The notes under the pieces: generated by a model
Told to the model about the DNA's origin: nothing
The model's input: the letters and a program-made list of their open reading frames with translations, nothing else
Databases searched by the model: none
Part shown: piece after piece, positions 1 to 8,625 of the stretch
Numbering within the stretch: the stretch's first letter is position 1
How the letters are laid out: every line of letters starts with the position of its first letter
Assembly (NCBI RefSeq): GCF_000090795.2
Contig: NW_003546287.1
Span: 134,398 to 155,536, forward strand
Source: Amphimedon queenslandica
Taxonomy: Eukaryota > Porifera > Demospongiae > Haplosclerida > Niphatidae
Length of the DNA stretch: 21,139 bases
Direction of reading: 5' to 3'
Made by a program: the position numbers and the translations under genes

Positions 1-226
1 TAATTTTAGCTTTAACCAAATTAAACCTAATAAAGTCAAAGTGAAATAGGCAAGGCCTAAGTGGGACCTTCTCTTTACACCGTGAACTTCATCAAGACGC
101 TTCAAAATGAGTTTATATTGCCTTCCAGAAAAAAAGTAATCTTTTATAAGATCTAAAAAAACTGGATAAGTGAAAAAATGTAGGTTATTACGTACCATTG
201 AGCTCTCTCTCAGATATACCGGACAT
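1..226 (-). CDS. 5' end of an integrase-like (rva_4-type DDE family) gene, partial
   Basis: Seen: ATG at 226-224 opens a 31-nt exon (226-196) starting MSGISERELN. The next bases are GTACGT, a strong donor. A T-rich acceptor ending TTTTTTTAG lies at 154-153, so the intron is 43 bp (195-153). Joining the exons gives ELND-LIKDYFFSG, and the frame stays open to the window edge. Known: a helical N-terminal block of the form LI.+YF..G..Y+.IL..L...HG.. precedes an integrase core in a family of animal transposon-derived proteins (Pfam calls the core rva_4). Here the block is LIKDYFFSGRQYKLILKRL followed by DEVHGV. Inference: this is the start of such a gene; the catalytic core would lie beyond position 1. 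Odd: after HGVKRR the frame turns hydrophobic (GLAYFTLTLLGL), so a second intron may begin at the GTAAAG near 80 and these residues may not be translated. Other helix-turn-helix proteins are possible. Confidence 0.55.
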
Positions 227-247
227 GTTTTTGCTTGTGCCCGCCCC

Positions 248-430
248 TTACACCCCGCCCTTTTTAAATTCTATTGTACGCGGTCGTTTGTGATCTGGCC
301 CGGTCACTTTTTGAACGGGGCCCATCACTATTTGAATGGCCCTGATAACGGCATCTTTTCCCGTACCCGAGGACGGATTATACCTCCGGGCCACCATAGG
401 TGGCGGAAGTGGACCAGCATCATCCGCCAT
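248..430 (-). other. GC-rich leader with a 60-codon upstream ORF
   Basis: This stretch is clearly richer in G and C than its surroundings. It lies directly 5' of the integrase-like start at 226, on the same strand. It contains an ORF that begins MADDAGPLPPPMV and ends KKGGV-stop 21 nt before that ATG. The ATG context (ATGGCGGATG) is good for an animal start. It could be an upstream ORF in the 5' leader, an alternative first exon (possible donors GAG/GTATAA near 382 and GGG/GTGTAA near 252), or promoter DNA with a chance ORF. I recognise no domain. The composition contrast is the main reason to think it is functional or recently acquired. Confidence 0.3.
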
Positions 431-826
431 TATGAAGTTAGTGTACTATAAACATAAATATAATGATAGCTGATGTAATTTGGCAACAGAACTGACTTGT
501 TTGAGAAAGTATATTTTGATGAAAAAAAGGCAAAGAAGGAACTTTAAAGTTTCAAAATGGGAAAAAAATTTTAGCAGTTAACTACTTTTTAAGTTATGAA
601 CGTTATTAAAAATTTAAAATTTTGAAAATAATGATTGTTTGAAAACTGTTGTTACAATGTGGGTAGGCTATTATCAAGAGTACATTATCCAGAGTACAAA
701 ATACCTAAACATAGTGTTTAACGGGCCCATCTCACTTGCTGCAAGTGTGTGCATTTTTAGGAAGTTACGGTTAGGATAGTTCTGTATATATCAGTGATAA
801 ATGTTGTTATAACCAACACATCTGTA
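431..826. other. No gene seen; AT-rich, possible decayed half-copy of the next repeat
   Basis: No ORF or RNA gene is recognisable. The part from about 700 to 812 (GGGCCCATCTCACTTGCTGC onward, then a CAAGTGTGTGCATTTTTAGG block) loosely resembles the right arm of the 827-1097 fold-back repeat (GGCCCAAATGAGGCCTG, then CAAGTGCATGGATTTCTAAG). It may be an older half-copy of that element, but this is a visual alignment only. Confidence 0.3.
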
Positions 827-1097
827 TAAACACTGATTGAAAACTACTGAAGTATGTGAACATGCCTTCCTAGAAATCTACACACCAGCAGCAGGCCTCA
901 ATAGGACCGTTGGATACTCTCATCAGGTATTATGTATTCTTGCTATTATTTTCATTTGTTTTTTGTAGTGGCTTGAAAGATTGATACAGAAAGTAATGCG
1001 TAAAGAGTATCCAATGGCCCAAATGAGGCCTGTTGCAAGTGCATGGATTTCTAAGCAGTCGCGTTTGCATACCTAAGTAGTTTTCAATCAATGTTTA
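827..1097. repeat. Fold-back repeat with about 94-bp arms
   Basis: The left arm (827-920, starting TAAACACTGATTGAAAACTA and ending GGATACTCT) is the imperfect reverse complement of the right arm (1004-1097, starting AGAGTATCCA and ending CAATCAATGTTTA). A spacer of about 83 bp separates them. The outermost 20 bp and innermost 15 bp match best. This is the shape of a fold-back or MITE-like non-autonomous transposon. No clear target-site duplication is visible. It ends only a few bases before the hAT element, so one may have inserted next to the other. Confidence 0.75.
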
Positions 1098-1103
1098 TCT
1101 AAT

Positions 1104-3100
1104 TATGATTGAACTCAACCCCCTTGTTCCTTTTATTTTTTTAACAACCCTACATTTTTTTATTTATAAAAAATTTTGTTTCCAAACGAGAGGATCATGT
1201 AAGCTTTTCCAGAGTCATGTACGTCTCAATTTCTCTTCTGACTTATTGTTCTGGTGTACAGCTAGTGTTAGGTAAAGGACTTTAAGGCTGACTTGATTTT
1301 AGTTTGTTTTTCTTTGTTTCTCTGACAGTGGAGGGTCTCCAAAAGCTGAAAGACAACTGGGATGGTGACTGCCACAAGTTGAAGTGAGAGGAACGAAAGA
1401 GTAACAACGTTAAAAGAAATTATCTCTGTTATATCTTAAATGCTGCTAATAAAATTATCCCTAGATCTAATATCAAGGAAACAGGCTACTTCTATTAGGT
1501 GAAGACAGTCATCTTGATTTCTCCTGGAAATGTAAGTTGCAATATTCGAACGAAGTTCATTCATTAGTTCCTTATCACATGAGTTTTCCTTTGGGACTGA
1601 TATTTTGAGGTTAACAATTGCCAAAACAGCAGTAATAGTTACGTATTGTTCACAAGACATAACATCAGTAAACTCAGCATGTGCTGAGAGAGCATCATTC
1701 ATAGCAGAAAAAACATCTTTATCTTGTAATTTTGGGAGGACATTACAGGCTTCTCTATAGGCACTCAAGACAATTTTAATAACCTGCTCTTGCTCTAATA
1801 TTCTTTTTACCATTTTCTACATGGAACCCCTTCTGGTTTTGCAGTCTTATATTATAATAATAATTAATTTTATTGATTAGTATACTATACATCTACAAAT
1901 AATGTTAATGTGACTGAGTGAGATGAGAAAATGCTGTGGTATATTTCAGTTTGCTTGAGCTCTTTGTAGCTCTCTTTTCTTTTTCAAGCTACATGAAAAT
2001 GAAGTGACAATCCTTCTGGCAACTGCTGAAGCTGTGTTGCATCTCTTATCCTTAAAATAGCTTTTGTAATGACCAGATCTAAGTCATGACCAAAACATGA
2101 TAACTGACTCTACCCTGGCTTTCTTGCTATATTGCTACCACTATCTGTTGTGAAGCACACAAGTTTGTCTGCTGTCAAGCTCCACTCACTCATTGTTTCG
2201 TGTAGGGCATCCACCAGGATATCTGCAGTGTGATCTTCAGGCAGAAAATGAGCTGCAAATGCCAATGAGGTGACTTTCCAATCCTCGTTAATAAAGTGCA
2301 ATATGAAGCTAATGTAAGGAGTTAAACCTATGCTAGACTACATATCAGTCGTGGTAGCAAAAAACATAGCACAAGCAAATTTTTTGACTGCTATTTGCTT
2401 TCTGGTAGCATACAAGTTGGAAATAACAGTTCTTGCCGTTTTCTGCAAAGCTTGAATCAACTGTCCATTACATTTATCAGCAACTTGAACCCTGTTTTTT
2501 TCAATGGAATACATTGGTAAACCATCTTTACACATAAAAAAGCAACAGCTGTTTTGATTTTTTCATGCCTTCACTTGCACAGTTGTATGGTTTTAAAGTT
2601 CGCTGGTGGCAGATAGTTTGTTCTGCCGCGGCAGGCAATAAGACAGGCAACCTGGATCATGATACCATAATGGCTTCTTTTATTTATTGTAACAGGGAAC
2701 ATGCTGTCTTGTGCTTGTTCTATAGATGAGCTTTCATGTTTGGTTTTTCTGCCTGTATTTTCCTTCAACAGATTTTACAGTACACATGACCGTTTCATGC
2801 CATGTTCCATGTGAGTCTTGCTTAAGCCCAAAAGACTTCCACAAATTGCTCTTCACTACAGGTTTCTGTATCAATTTTTCCACAATAGCTTCCTCTTCAA
2901 TATCACATTTTTCACTGCTTGTATTTGTAAGCTGGTTATCATCTGCCATACTCAATAAAGGTTCTGTCAATAACAAGAGAAGACCAAACCAATTATATCA
3001 AATACCTCATTATCAAATACCGCAAATGAAATCAAAAAGAATGTCTATAAATGAGAAAAAGTACAGTTGTCAAATATTAAAAAAAGGGGGTTAGTTCAAT
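1104..3100 (-). mobile_element. hAT transposon (ZBED-like), internally deleted, about 2 kb
   Basis: Seen: the left end (1116-1168: AACCCCCTTGTTCC, then a T-rich tract with AACAACCCTACA and TTTATTTATA) is the inverted counterpart of the right end (3044-3092, whose complement reads TAACCCCCTTTTTT, then GACAACTGTAC and CTCATTTATAG). Between them lies a decayed ZBED/hAT transposase on the minus strand. The inverted similarity continues outward as GATTGAACT (1108-1116) against AGTTCAATC (3093-3101), so the exact tip is uncertain. If the tip is ATTGAACT, the neighbouring 8-mers TAATTATG (left) and TAATAATA (right, beyond the MITE) could be a worn 8-bp hAT duplication with 6 of 8 matches. Known: hAT elements make 8-bp duplications. 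Inference: this is a defective copy that lost its C-terminal coding part. Confidence 0.7.
1182..2976 (-). pseudogene. hAT transposase (ZBED family), N-terminal and central parts, broken
   Basis: hAT transposases cut and paste their own element in the nucleus. Reading the minus strand from 2976: a BED-finger-like start (SNLWKSFGLK, with a degenerate Cys region), then CKDGLPMYSIEK near 2530, which matches the ZBED block CKD..P.S.VE. Next come TTD near 2340, FINEDWKVTSLAF and EDHTADIL with TTDSGSNI near 2300-2110 (the ZBED DW+...F.....HFPEDHT and TTD.GSNI blocks), a FGHDLDLVI block near 2090, and MVKRILEQEQVI with AHAEFTDVMSCEQYVTITAV at 1813-1640. The FLDIRSRD block (the usual FLDPRFK site) is near 1465. 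Several stops and frameshifts break the frame. The homology stops at 1182, inside the hAT C-terminal dimerisation domain at its W-W site, and runs straight into the terminal repeat. A mobile transposase cannot be made from it. Confidence 0.85.
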
Positions 3101-3101
3101 C

Positions 3102-3346
3102 ATATGTGACCATAATTGACAAAAGGTACCTTATGGCGCATAGGAAAATTGGTCTTTATGGCCTAAAAAATCTAACTTCCTGAGCTCTAAATATCATTAA
3201 GTTACTCCAGAGGATGCAAAAAGTTACTATGTAACTTTTAGAAACAGTTGTTGACTAATAGAGCACTCACAGGTTGATATTTTTCATTAGAATGATGAAT
3301 TTTAAAATCCGCCATAAGGTACCTTTTGTCAATTATGGTCACATAT
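3102..3346. mobile_element. 245-bp MITE, copy 1, with 37-bp perfect terminal inverted repeats
   Basis: The first 37 bp (3102-3138: ATATGTGACCATAATTGACA, then AAAGGTACCTTATGGCG) are the exact reverse complement of the last 37 bp (3310-3346). No coding capacity. A second copy of identical length sits at 16791-17035. The TA next to TGTGACC at both ends is consistent with a TA target (Tc1/mariner type), but the palindromic flank CATATG hides the true boundary. A 10-bp direct repeat TTAGTTCAAT also occurs just outside (3091-3100 and 3352-3361), which is an alternative or coincidental duplication. Confidence 0.9.
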
Positions 3347-3776
3347 GATTATTAGTTCAATTAATAATAATACACAATAATTAATAAAAAATAATTAGTC
3401 ATAAAAATTATTAGGAAATTTCGGCCCTACTTTGCAGAACCTGACAAAATCTACACTGACACGTGTTGAGTAGTTATTGTACTTTACAGAAACCCTAAAT
3501 TAAAGGCATTTCATTATAACTTGATACAAATAATAGCAAATCACTCTAAGTTCAAATTTTTTTGCATCAAGAAATTTGTGTGCAAACTAGGATGTGGTTG
3601 CCTATTTTTCAAATAATTCAATCTAATTTATTTCTCGAACTGTGTTCATCTAATTTATGTTCAGATGTAACTGTTATATTTATAAATCAATAATCACATC
3701 AATCAGTATTATAATATTGAATTTTAGGGATACAGTGTAACTCTTTAGCACTCCATTCATTTCCATTGTTTCATTG
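3347..3776. other. No gene seen
   Basis: AT-rich sequence with TAATAATA-like runs at 3350-3400. No ORF with domain evidence and no clear repeat structure. The last bases before 3777 may be decayed hAT sequence continuous with the next feature. Confidence 0.5.
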
Positions 3777-4265
3777 AAGATATAACAGAGATAATTTTGA
3801 GTAACGTTGTTACACTTTTGTTCCTCTCCGCCTTAGCCATTTCAACTTGTGCCAGTTACCATCCCAGTTGTCCTTCAGCTTCTGGAGACTCTCCACCGGC
3901 AGAGGAAGAAAAAAGCACATTAGAAAGTCTACTAAAATCAAGTCAGACCGAAAGTGTCTTACCTTACACTAGCTGTACACCAGAACATTAAGTCAGAAGT
4001 GAAATTAAGATGTACTGACTCTGATAAAGAACAAGATCCTCTCGTTTGGTAGAAAATGCATGAGATGGCATTTCCATTTCTGGGTGATAAGTACTTATTT
4101 GCTCCCGCAACCATTACTTGTTCAGAGAGGGTTTTCAGCAAGAAAAGACATATTGTAAGAGCTTTGCTTAAGCCAGATACAGTTGAAATGTTAATTTTTT
4201 ATTCTATGAACCCATTAATTAAAGGATTACACTTAATTTCATGTCATTTTAAGTTTCTCAATTAA
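3777..4265 (+). pseudogene. hAT transposase C-terminal fragment, inverted second copy
   Basis: Seen: from about 3777 to 4049 this is the reverse-complement match of 1182-1437 of the first hAT copy (for example ACCATCCCAGTTGTC at 3859 and the CCTCTCGTTTGG end at 4038-4049). It then continues past the breakpoint of copy 1 into the hAT dimerisation domain: W-stop-KMHEMAFPFLGDKYL, then APATITCSERVFS, and LLKPDTVEMLIFYSMN. Known: this C-terminal block (WW..h...FP.L...yL.IPAT...SERvFS......R..L.P..v..L.f...N) forms the hAT dimer interface. Breaks: one frameshift between the 3797-3991 and 4056-4265 frames, a stop at the second W, and no N-terminal half here. No terminal repeat could be found after 4265. 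It is a truncated relic of the same hAT family, in opposite orientation. Confidence 0.85.
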
Positions 4266-4464
4266 CTATAAGGGATTTGTCAATAATATGTTTACTATTT
4301 TTGAGGTAGGTATATTTTACACCAATATTGTACAACCCTATCATCATGTGTGTTAAATGTAATCAGGACAATCTTTCCTTCTAGTGTACACCTGCTCTTT
4401 ATCCATGATGTCACACAAAATGTGATTACTATCTATTTTATTAATTTTTGTTAATTCTACTTGT

Positions 4465-4781
4465 ACAAGTAAATAAAAAAATAATTAAAAATGAAGAAGT
4501 AGTAGGATTGAATTTGAAAAAAGTAAAGAAACAAGAGGGTAGTGCAAACTGCTGTGCTAAGAATATCCTACACCACTGCATGAAGAAAATCATCTAAAGC
4601 ATGAGTTGTAATTATCCCAGCACATGGGCAGACTGCTACATGAAAACACTTTGAAGAATTTATCCTCATACAGTGGTGTAGGATTATTTTTACCACCCCA
4701 GTTTCCACTACCCTCTTCTTTCTTACTTTTTCCAATTCAGTCATACTACTTTTTAATTTTCATTGTTTTTCATTAACTTGT
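4465..4781. repeat. Fold-back repeat with about 112-bp arms
   Basis: The left arm 4465-4578 (including GAAGAAGTAGTAGGATTGAA and CAAGAGGGTAGTG, ending CCTACACCACTG) is the imperfect reverse complement of 4671-4781 (starting CAGTGGTGTAGG, then CACTACCCTCTTC and TTCAGTCATACTAC). The spacer of about 92 bp has no coding content. It is probably a non-autonomous fold-back transposon. A 14-bp perfect palindrome TACTTGTACAAGTA (4458-4471) overlaps the left boundary. Confidence 0.75.
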
Positions 4782-5833
4782 TTCCATTCTTTTTTCTTAA
4801 ATATTAGTACTAATATTTGTTATGATTCTGTGGTTAGGTTAGTTATCACTCATACTGATCATGTGCATATAAATTGAAATCACATTAAACCTCAAACCCA
4901 TGCAGTGTCTACAGCTGAATTCTGTCTTCCATTTTGTTCAATATCTTTGCTTTTTTTTGAAGCCAGCTCTGGTCCTCTAGTTTTTAAGGTTATCCTGTGC
5001 ATAAAAGAAAGATTAAAGAAAGAAGGAAAGGTCAGAAGAATGTTGTAGAAATTTGAATTTGGGCCCATTCTCCAGAAAAGCTCTGGCAACACTACAGTTC
5101 ACTTTAAAGGTACCAGACAATCACTCAGTGAAGATGAGCTCATCTAAACCATTAATAAGGCTGTAAAATGTAAAATAAGAGTTATGAATGTTTCAAAATC
5201 ATAAAAATGGCCACCATTTTCAAGAAACAACCAAAATCCTGAATGTAACCTACCGCCTATATAATGTTCCATTACAGCTTTTCATTCATCGGAATGCTTG
5301 GCACAGTGGCTCATGAGTCTCTTTTTGATTGCACAAATGACTAATTTGCTTTTGCTAGCTCTAAAACTGTATCCATTAATTCTTAAACATAACAAAATAT
5401 TTCCAAATTATTGTACAATTATAATATGTGAAACTAATGCTTACCGTAAGGTGATTCAGTCTTTAATGTAGGACAATATGACAACCCTGCTTATACTTTG
5501 GGAATAAAAGGAAATATGGACCTTGCCTTCTTTTGTGTCTTCGACAAACAAACATTAACAAAATAACAGCTGAAAGTAACAAATTACTCTCAGGAATTTC
5601 ACTAACCAATGGTTGACTATTCTATGTTCCTAACGTTTTACAGTTTTTACACTTCCTTTAACATGAAGAAAGGTGCCTTTGACTAGCTTTGTAAGTGATA
5701 CATACATCAAATGATGCTGAGTGATTACAAGATGAGGACAAGGAGAGCAAAGCCAATTCATATACAATGTACTTCCTTTCAAAATTACAGCTCAAATGGA
5801 AATTTTTAATAACAAACAATTTTTAAAAACAAA
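4782..5833. other. No gene seen
   Basis: AT-rich DNA with many stops in all frames. A 66-codon minus-strand ORF at 4892-5092 has no recognisable domain or splice support, and I treat it as chance. No repeat structure stands out. Confidence 0.5.
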
Positions 5834-6064
5834 TTTATTTACTTTATGCTGTTTGTTAACACACACTCTGTCATTTCGTCATTGCAGTATGAGTTATCAC
5901 TGGTAGTACAAATTCATCACCATCATGAAATACATCTTTAGATTCAATAGATACATCTATTGGCTTCTCTCCAACAGATTACATTGCACTCCAATACGCA
6001 CATCGATCTAGTAGGAAAGCTAAAGGCCTTCTAAATCTTGATCGCTTTGTCAAGCATTATAGCT
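5834..6064. other. Possible terminal exon; two competing strand readings
   Basis: Minus reading: a 35-codon open stretch (about 5978-5874, containing KPIDVSIESKDVFHDGDEF) ends in TGA at 5873-5871 and is followed 32 nt later by AATAAA at 5839-5834, the layout of a last exon. Its upstream acceptor is poor. Plus reading: after CATCTTTAG at 5941, a 41-codon frame (DTSIGFSPTDYIALQYAH, ending RFVKHYS) ends in TAA at about 6064. Both have protein-like composition, they overlap, and at most one is likely real. I recognise neither. Confidence 0.2.
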
Positions 6065-6165
6065 AACTACTTGTATAACATTTTTAGACGATTTGTCAAT
6101 TGAATCATTGTGTGCATTTTTATAAAGTCAATATATTTCTTTTAATTTCCTTTATTTACACAGAA

Positions 6166-6262
6166 AGTGTGCGTGCCCCTTCTAAAAAGGTGATACTAAA
6201 GAAACTGTCAGCAAAGCCTCTAAGATGTCATGCTAGTAGTTTTCTAGGCTTTTTATGATAGT
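6166..6262 (+). other. Possible terminal exon after a good splice acceptor
   Basis: A clean polypyrimidine tract and acceptor (TTCCTTTATTTACACAG) end at 6165. Reading on in one frame gives about 31 codons (SVRAPSKKVILKKLSAK, then PLRCHASSFLGFL) to TGA. No domain is recognisable and no upstream exon can be assigned with confidence. The acceptor is the only real evidence. Confidence 0.2.
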
Positions 6263-7126
6263 TTTTCAAGGTTCTTAATAAGATGTTAGGTAAAGTAGCT
6301 AGTACTAGCGTATAACACGGTGATATGCTACTTGTAGTGACTTCAACTACATGCTTTGAGCAAACAATGAGATACTTTTTTCTCAAGCCTATTTGGACTC
6401 ACACTGTTGCATTGCATAATGGTAGTTTAATCTTTTCCGTAAAGAAGCCAGGTTTGTGCTATTCATAAATGAATGATCGTGTAACTGCTGATTTTTGTGC
6501 AGCTATAATGTTAGGTATTATACAAAGCAAATGGACAGTGTAATGATAGACAACAGACCGTGCATGGTATACTATATCACAGTTCAGTTTTGGACGGAAG
6601 TGGAATCAGCTGCATGGAATTTGCAAAATGTATCTACGTCACTAAGTTACGCAAAATAATGATTTCATAAAGGAATGGCGGCTGTGTTGTTGCACTCTTA
6701 TAACAGTCTTGCTGCTGCTGATAAGCAGTACAATAGCTGCTGGAGTCAACTATTCTTCATAAAGGCCATCATTATTAGAAAATCTTGCTCTATTAACTTT
6801 TAAAAGAAGAATTATCAGTTTGGGTGCTCGACTACATGTGCTTATGTAAACTATGACATCATGAAACGTCATTGCGGTTAGCTTTGGTATGCCATTGGGT
6901 TTATAGGGAGAACCCGGTTCTTAGGGTTCCCAAAGGTTGAGAGACCCAAGGTTTCACAGATTTTGATGGACTTTGGCGACTAAGAACCTGTGAAAGTTTC
7001 ATCCTTATCTCATTTTTCTATAAAAAGTTTTTCCAGTTTTTCTTGTCCCAAACTCAACTGGGATATAGTATATACTATACTTGTGTAATAATAGACAATA
7101 AAACATATATTATATTATTCTATAAT
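6263..7126. other. No confident gene; one 42-codon ORF with a good start context
   Basis: An ORF at 6675-6803 (plus) starts AGGAATGGCGGCTG and reads MAAVLLHSYNSLAAADKQYN before running into AT-rich codons. It could be a first exon, but no convincing donor or partner was found. The rest is AT-rich, with a short palindromic patch AGAACCCGGTTCT near 6910. Nothing else is supported. Confidence 0.25.
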
Positions 7127-8478
7127 TTATAGATCATCAATATTATCATGTTTAAAGTCACTTATTACTTCAGCTTTCAGATTGTCATCACCCCATTAAG
7201 ATTTTGCACTATCTGATGAATCATTAACTGTTGTGTCCAGTGGTATTTGAGTTGGAATGTTAGATTAACTGCTACAATAACAACCTGAACCACACTAAGA
7301 TTTTCTTTCACAGCCACAACTAATTGAATTGCATCCCTTTTTACATTTACATCCTTGTGTCATTTGACCCATAGACTGGCTAATCATTAATTTTCTTGTT
7401 TATTCTGGTCCTCCCAATCTATACAATAGATGTCATCTTTTAACAACCAGCCACTCTGTTGCGGTACGGGTAATGATGCATATCCATCATCTAGAGTAGT
7501 AGCGTTACTCCACAAATTATAAATGTAAGTAGTACGTAGCCATCGGTGATGTAATGCAGTGACTGATGGCATTCTGTCCTCTTCTGAAATTATTCTCTTT
7601 CAATTGATGTTTCGAATTTTGTAAATGAATGCTTCAGCCTTGCCACTACAGTCATATTTTTTTTAGTACTCTGGTAATTCGAAGCTATATGCCGAAATAT
7701 ATGAAGCAAGATGCCTCTTGAAGTATAAAGTACCAACTAGTGGTAGAAATGAAAGAAAGCCACTTTCTCTTGGTTCATTTGTAAAATCAGACAGTGATCC
7801 TTCTATGCTTGGTGCAGATATATACTTCCAACTCGTAAACAAAGTATTTAAAACAGTTGCTTTAGCAATATTTCTGAAGTGAGATGTGTAGTCCGAACCG
7901 GTAGATAAAAATAGAGAGTAAAGATGATTGGTACTTTTAAAGACGGTGGACAAGACATATTCATATCATTTTCAAAAGCATTTAGGAACTGTTTTAGCTT
8001 TAAGTAGCTCTTCCATTGAGTTAAAGGCAAATTTTTCTAAATGATGTATTTTTGCTTGTGGTTATTAATAGCTGTAATCCAATAACTGATGGGTCTGTAA
8101 CTGGTGAGTAAATCAGTACACTTTGGCCATCACAGTATGCAGCATGCCTCCAAACTCTAAAATCAGCCTCTTCTGAATTTGTATCATGCCGTGGCTCTGG
8201 TTGAGGCAGACCTTTGCTATTTGATGAACTTAGCCAGGCCCATTTATCATCCTTACCTGAAAAGCAACCACTGATAACATGGCATTGATTATTGTTTAGC
8301 CAGAATTGGCTTTCTTTAATAAAAACTTGCCAATACATGTTACTAAATTGTATTTGCATGTCCTACACTTCAAAAGTTCTTGCCATGGCTTGTCAATGTT
8401 GCAGTTATTCAAATGTAACATGTGTACGATGACTAGGAATACTGTCTCTTCTCCAGTTCCAACTATTTTGGTTTGCAT
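7127..8478 (-). pseudogene. FEN1/PIN-like nuclease-family protein with cysteine-rich tail, broken
   Basis: Reading the minus strand from 8478: WQELLKCRTCKYNLV; frameshift; VISGCFSGKDDKWAW; EEADFRVWRHAAYCDG (8173 onward) with VLIYSPVTDPSVIGL; frameshift near 7940; STGSDYTSHFRNIAKAT (near 7899), SAPSIEGSL, FLSFLPLVGTLYFKRHLASY; a frame change near 7600; PSVTALHHRWLRTTYIYNLW, SGWLLKDDIYCIDWED; then a Cys block CKCKKGC...CGC...CGSGCYC (7357-7268) and an acidic end NIDDL-stop (7127). Known: an EEAD...DTD...TG.DYTS.F..IGKAT pattern recurs in a large uncharacterised metazoan family and resembles the acidic and helix-hairpin motifs of FEN1/XPG nucleases. Seen here: the expected DTD reads VTD. Three or more frameshifts and several stops make this a pseudogene. 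It may belong to a transposon. The N-terminal part is missing or unrecognised. Confidence 0.7.
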
Positions 8479-8529
8479 TTATGACTGCCTCTTTTCCACT
8501 TCGAAATATATTGCTAGTCGCTGTGATAC

Positions 8530-8625
8530 CGTGCTTCACATATTTCAGCATATAGCTTCGAATTACCAGAGTACTCAAAAGAAAAGATTATGACTGTAAT
8601 GGCAATATTCAAAATTCCATAAATA
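8530..8625 (+). repeat. Inverted partial duplicate of the nuclease-like pseudogene
   Basis: The plus-strand sequence around ATTTCAGCATATAGCTTCGA and ATTACCAGAGTACT (8542-8577) matches the complement of 7664-7710 of the neighbouring pseudogene almost exactly. Weaker similarity follows (GACTGTAATGGCAA against GACTGTAGTGGCAA). In frame it encodes ISAYSFELPEYSKE, the same peptide as SAYSFELPEY of the pseudogene. So a small piece of this gene family lies in opposite orientation just upstream of the 8478 end, either as an inversion duplication or a second relic. Confidence 0.7.

Noticed and set aside
2726..3094. 122-codon plus ORF
   Set aside because: Antisense to the hAT transposase N-terminus and its terminal repeat.
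8306..8593. 95-codon plus ORF
   Set aside because: Mostly antisense to the nuclease-like pseudogene. Only its end overlaps the inverted duplicate, and there in a different frame from the conserved peptide.
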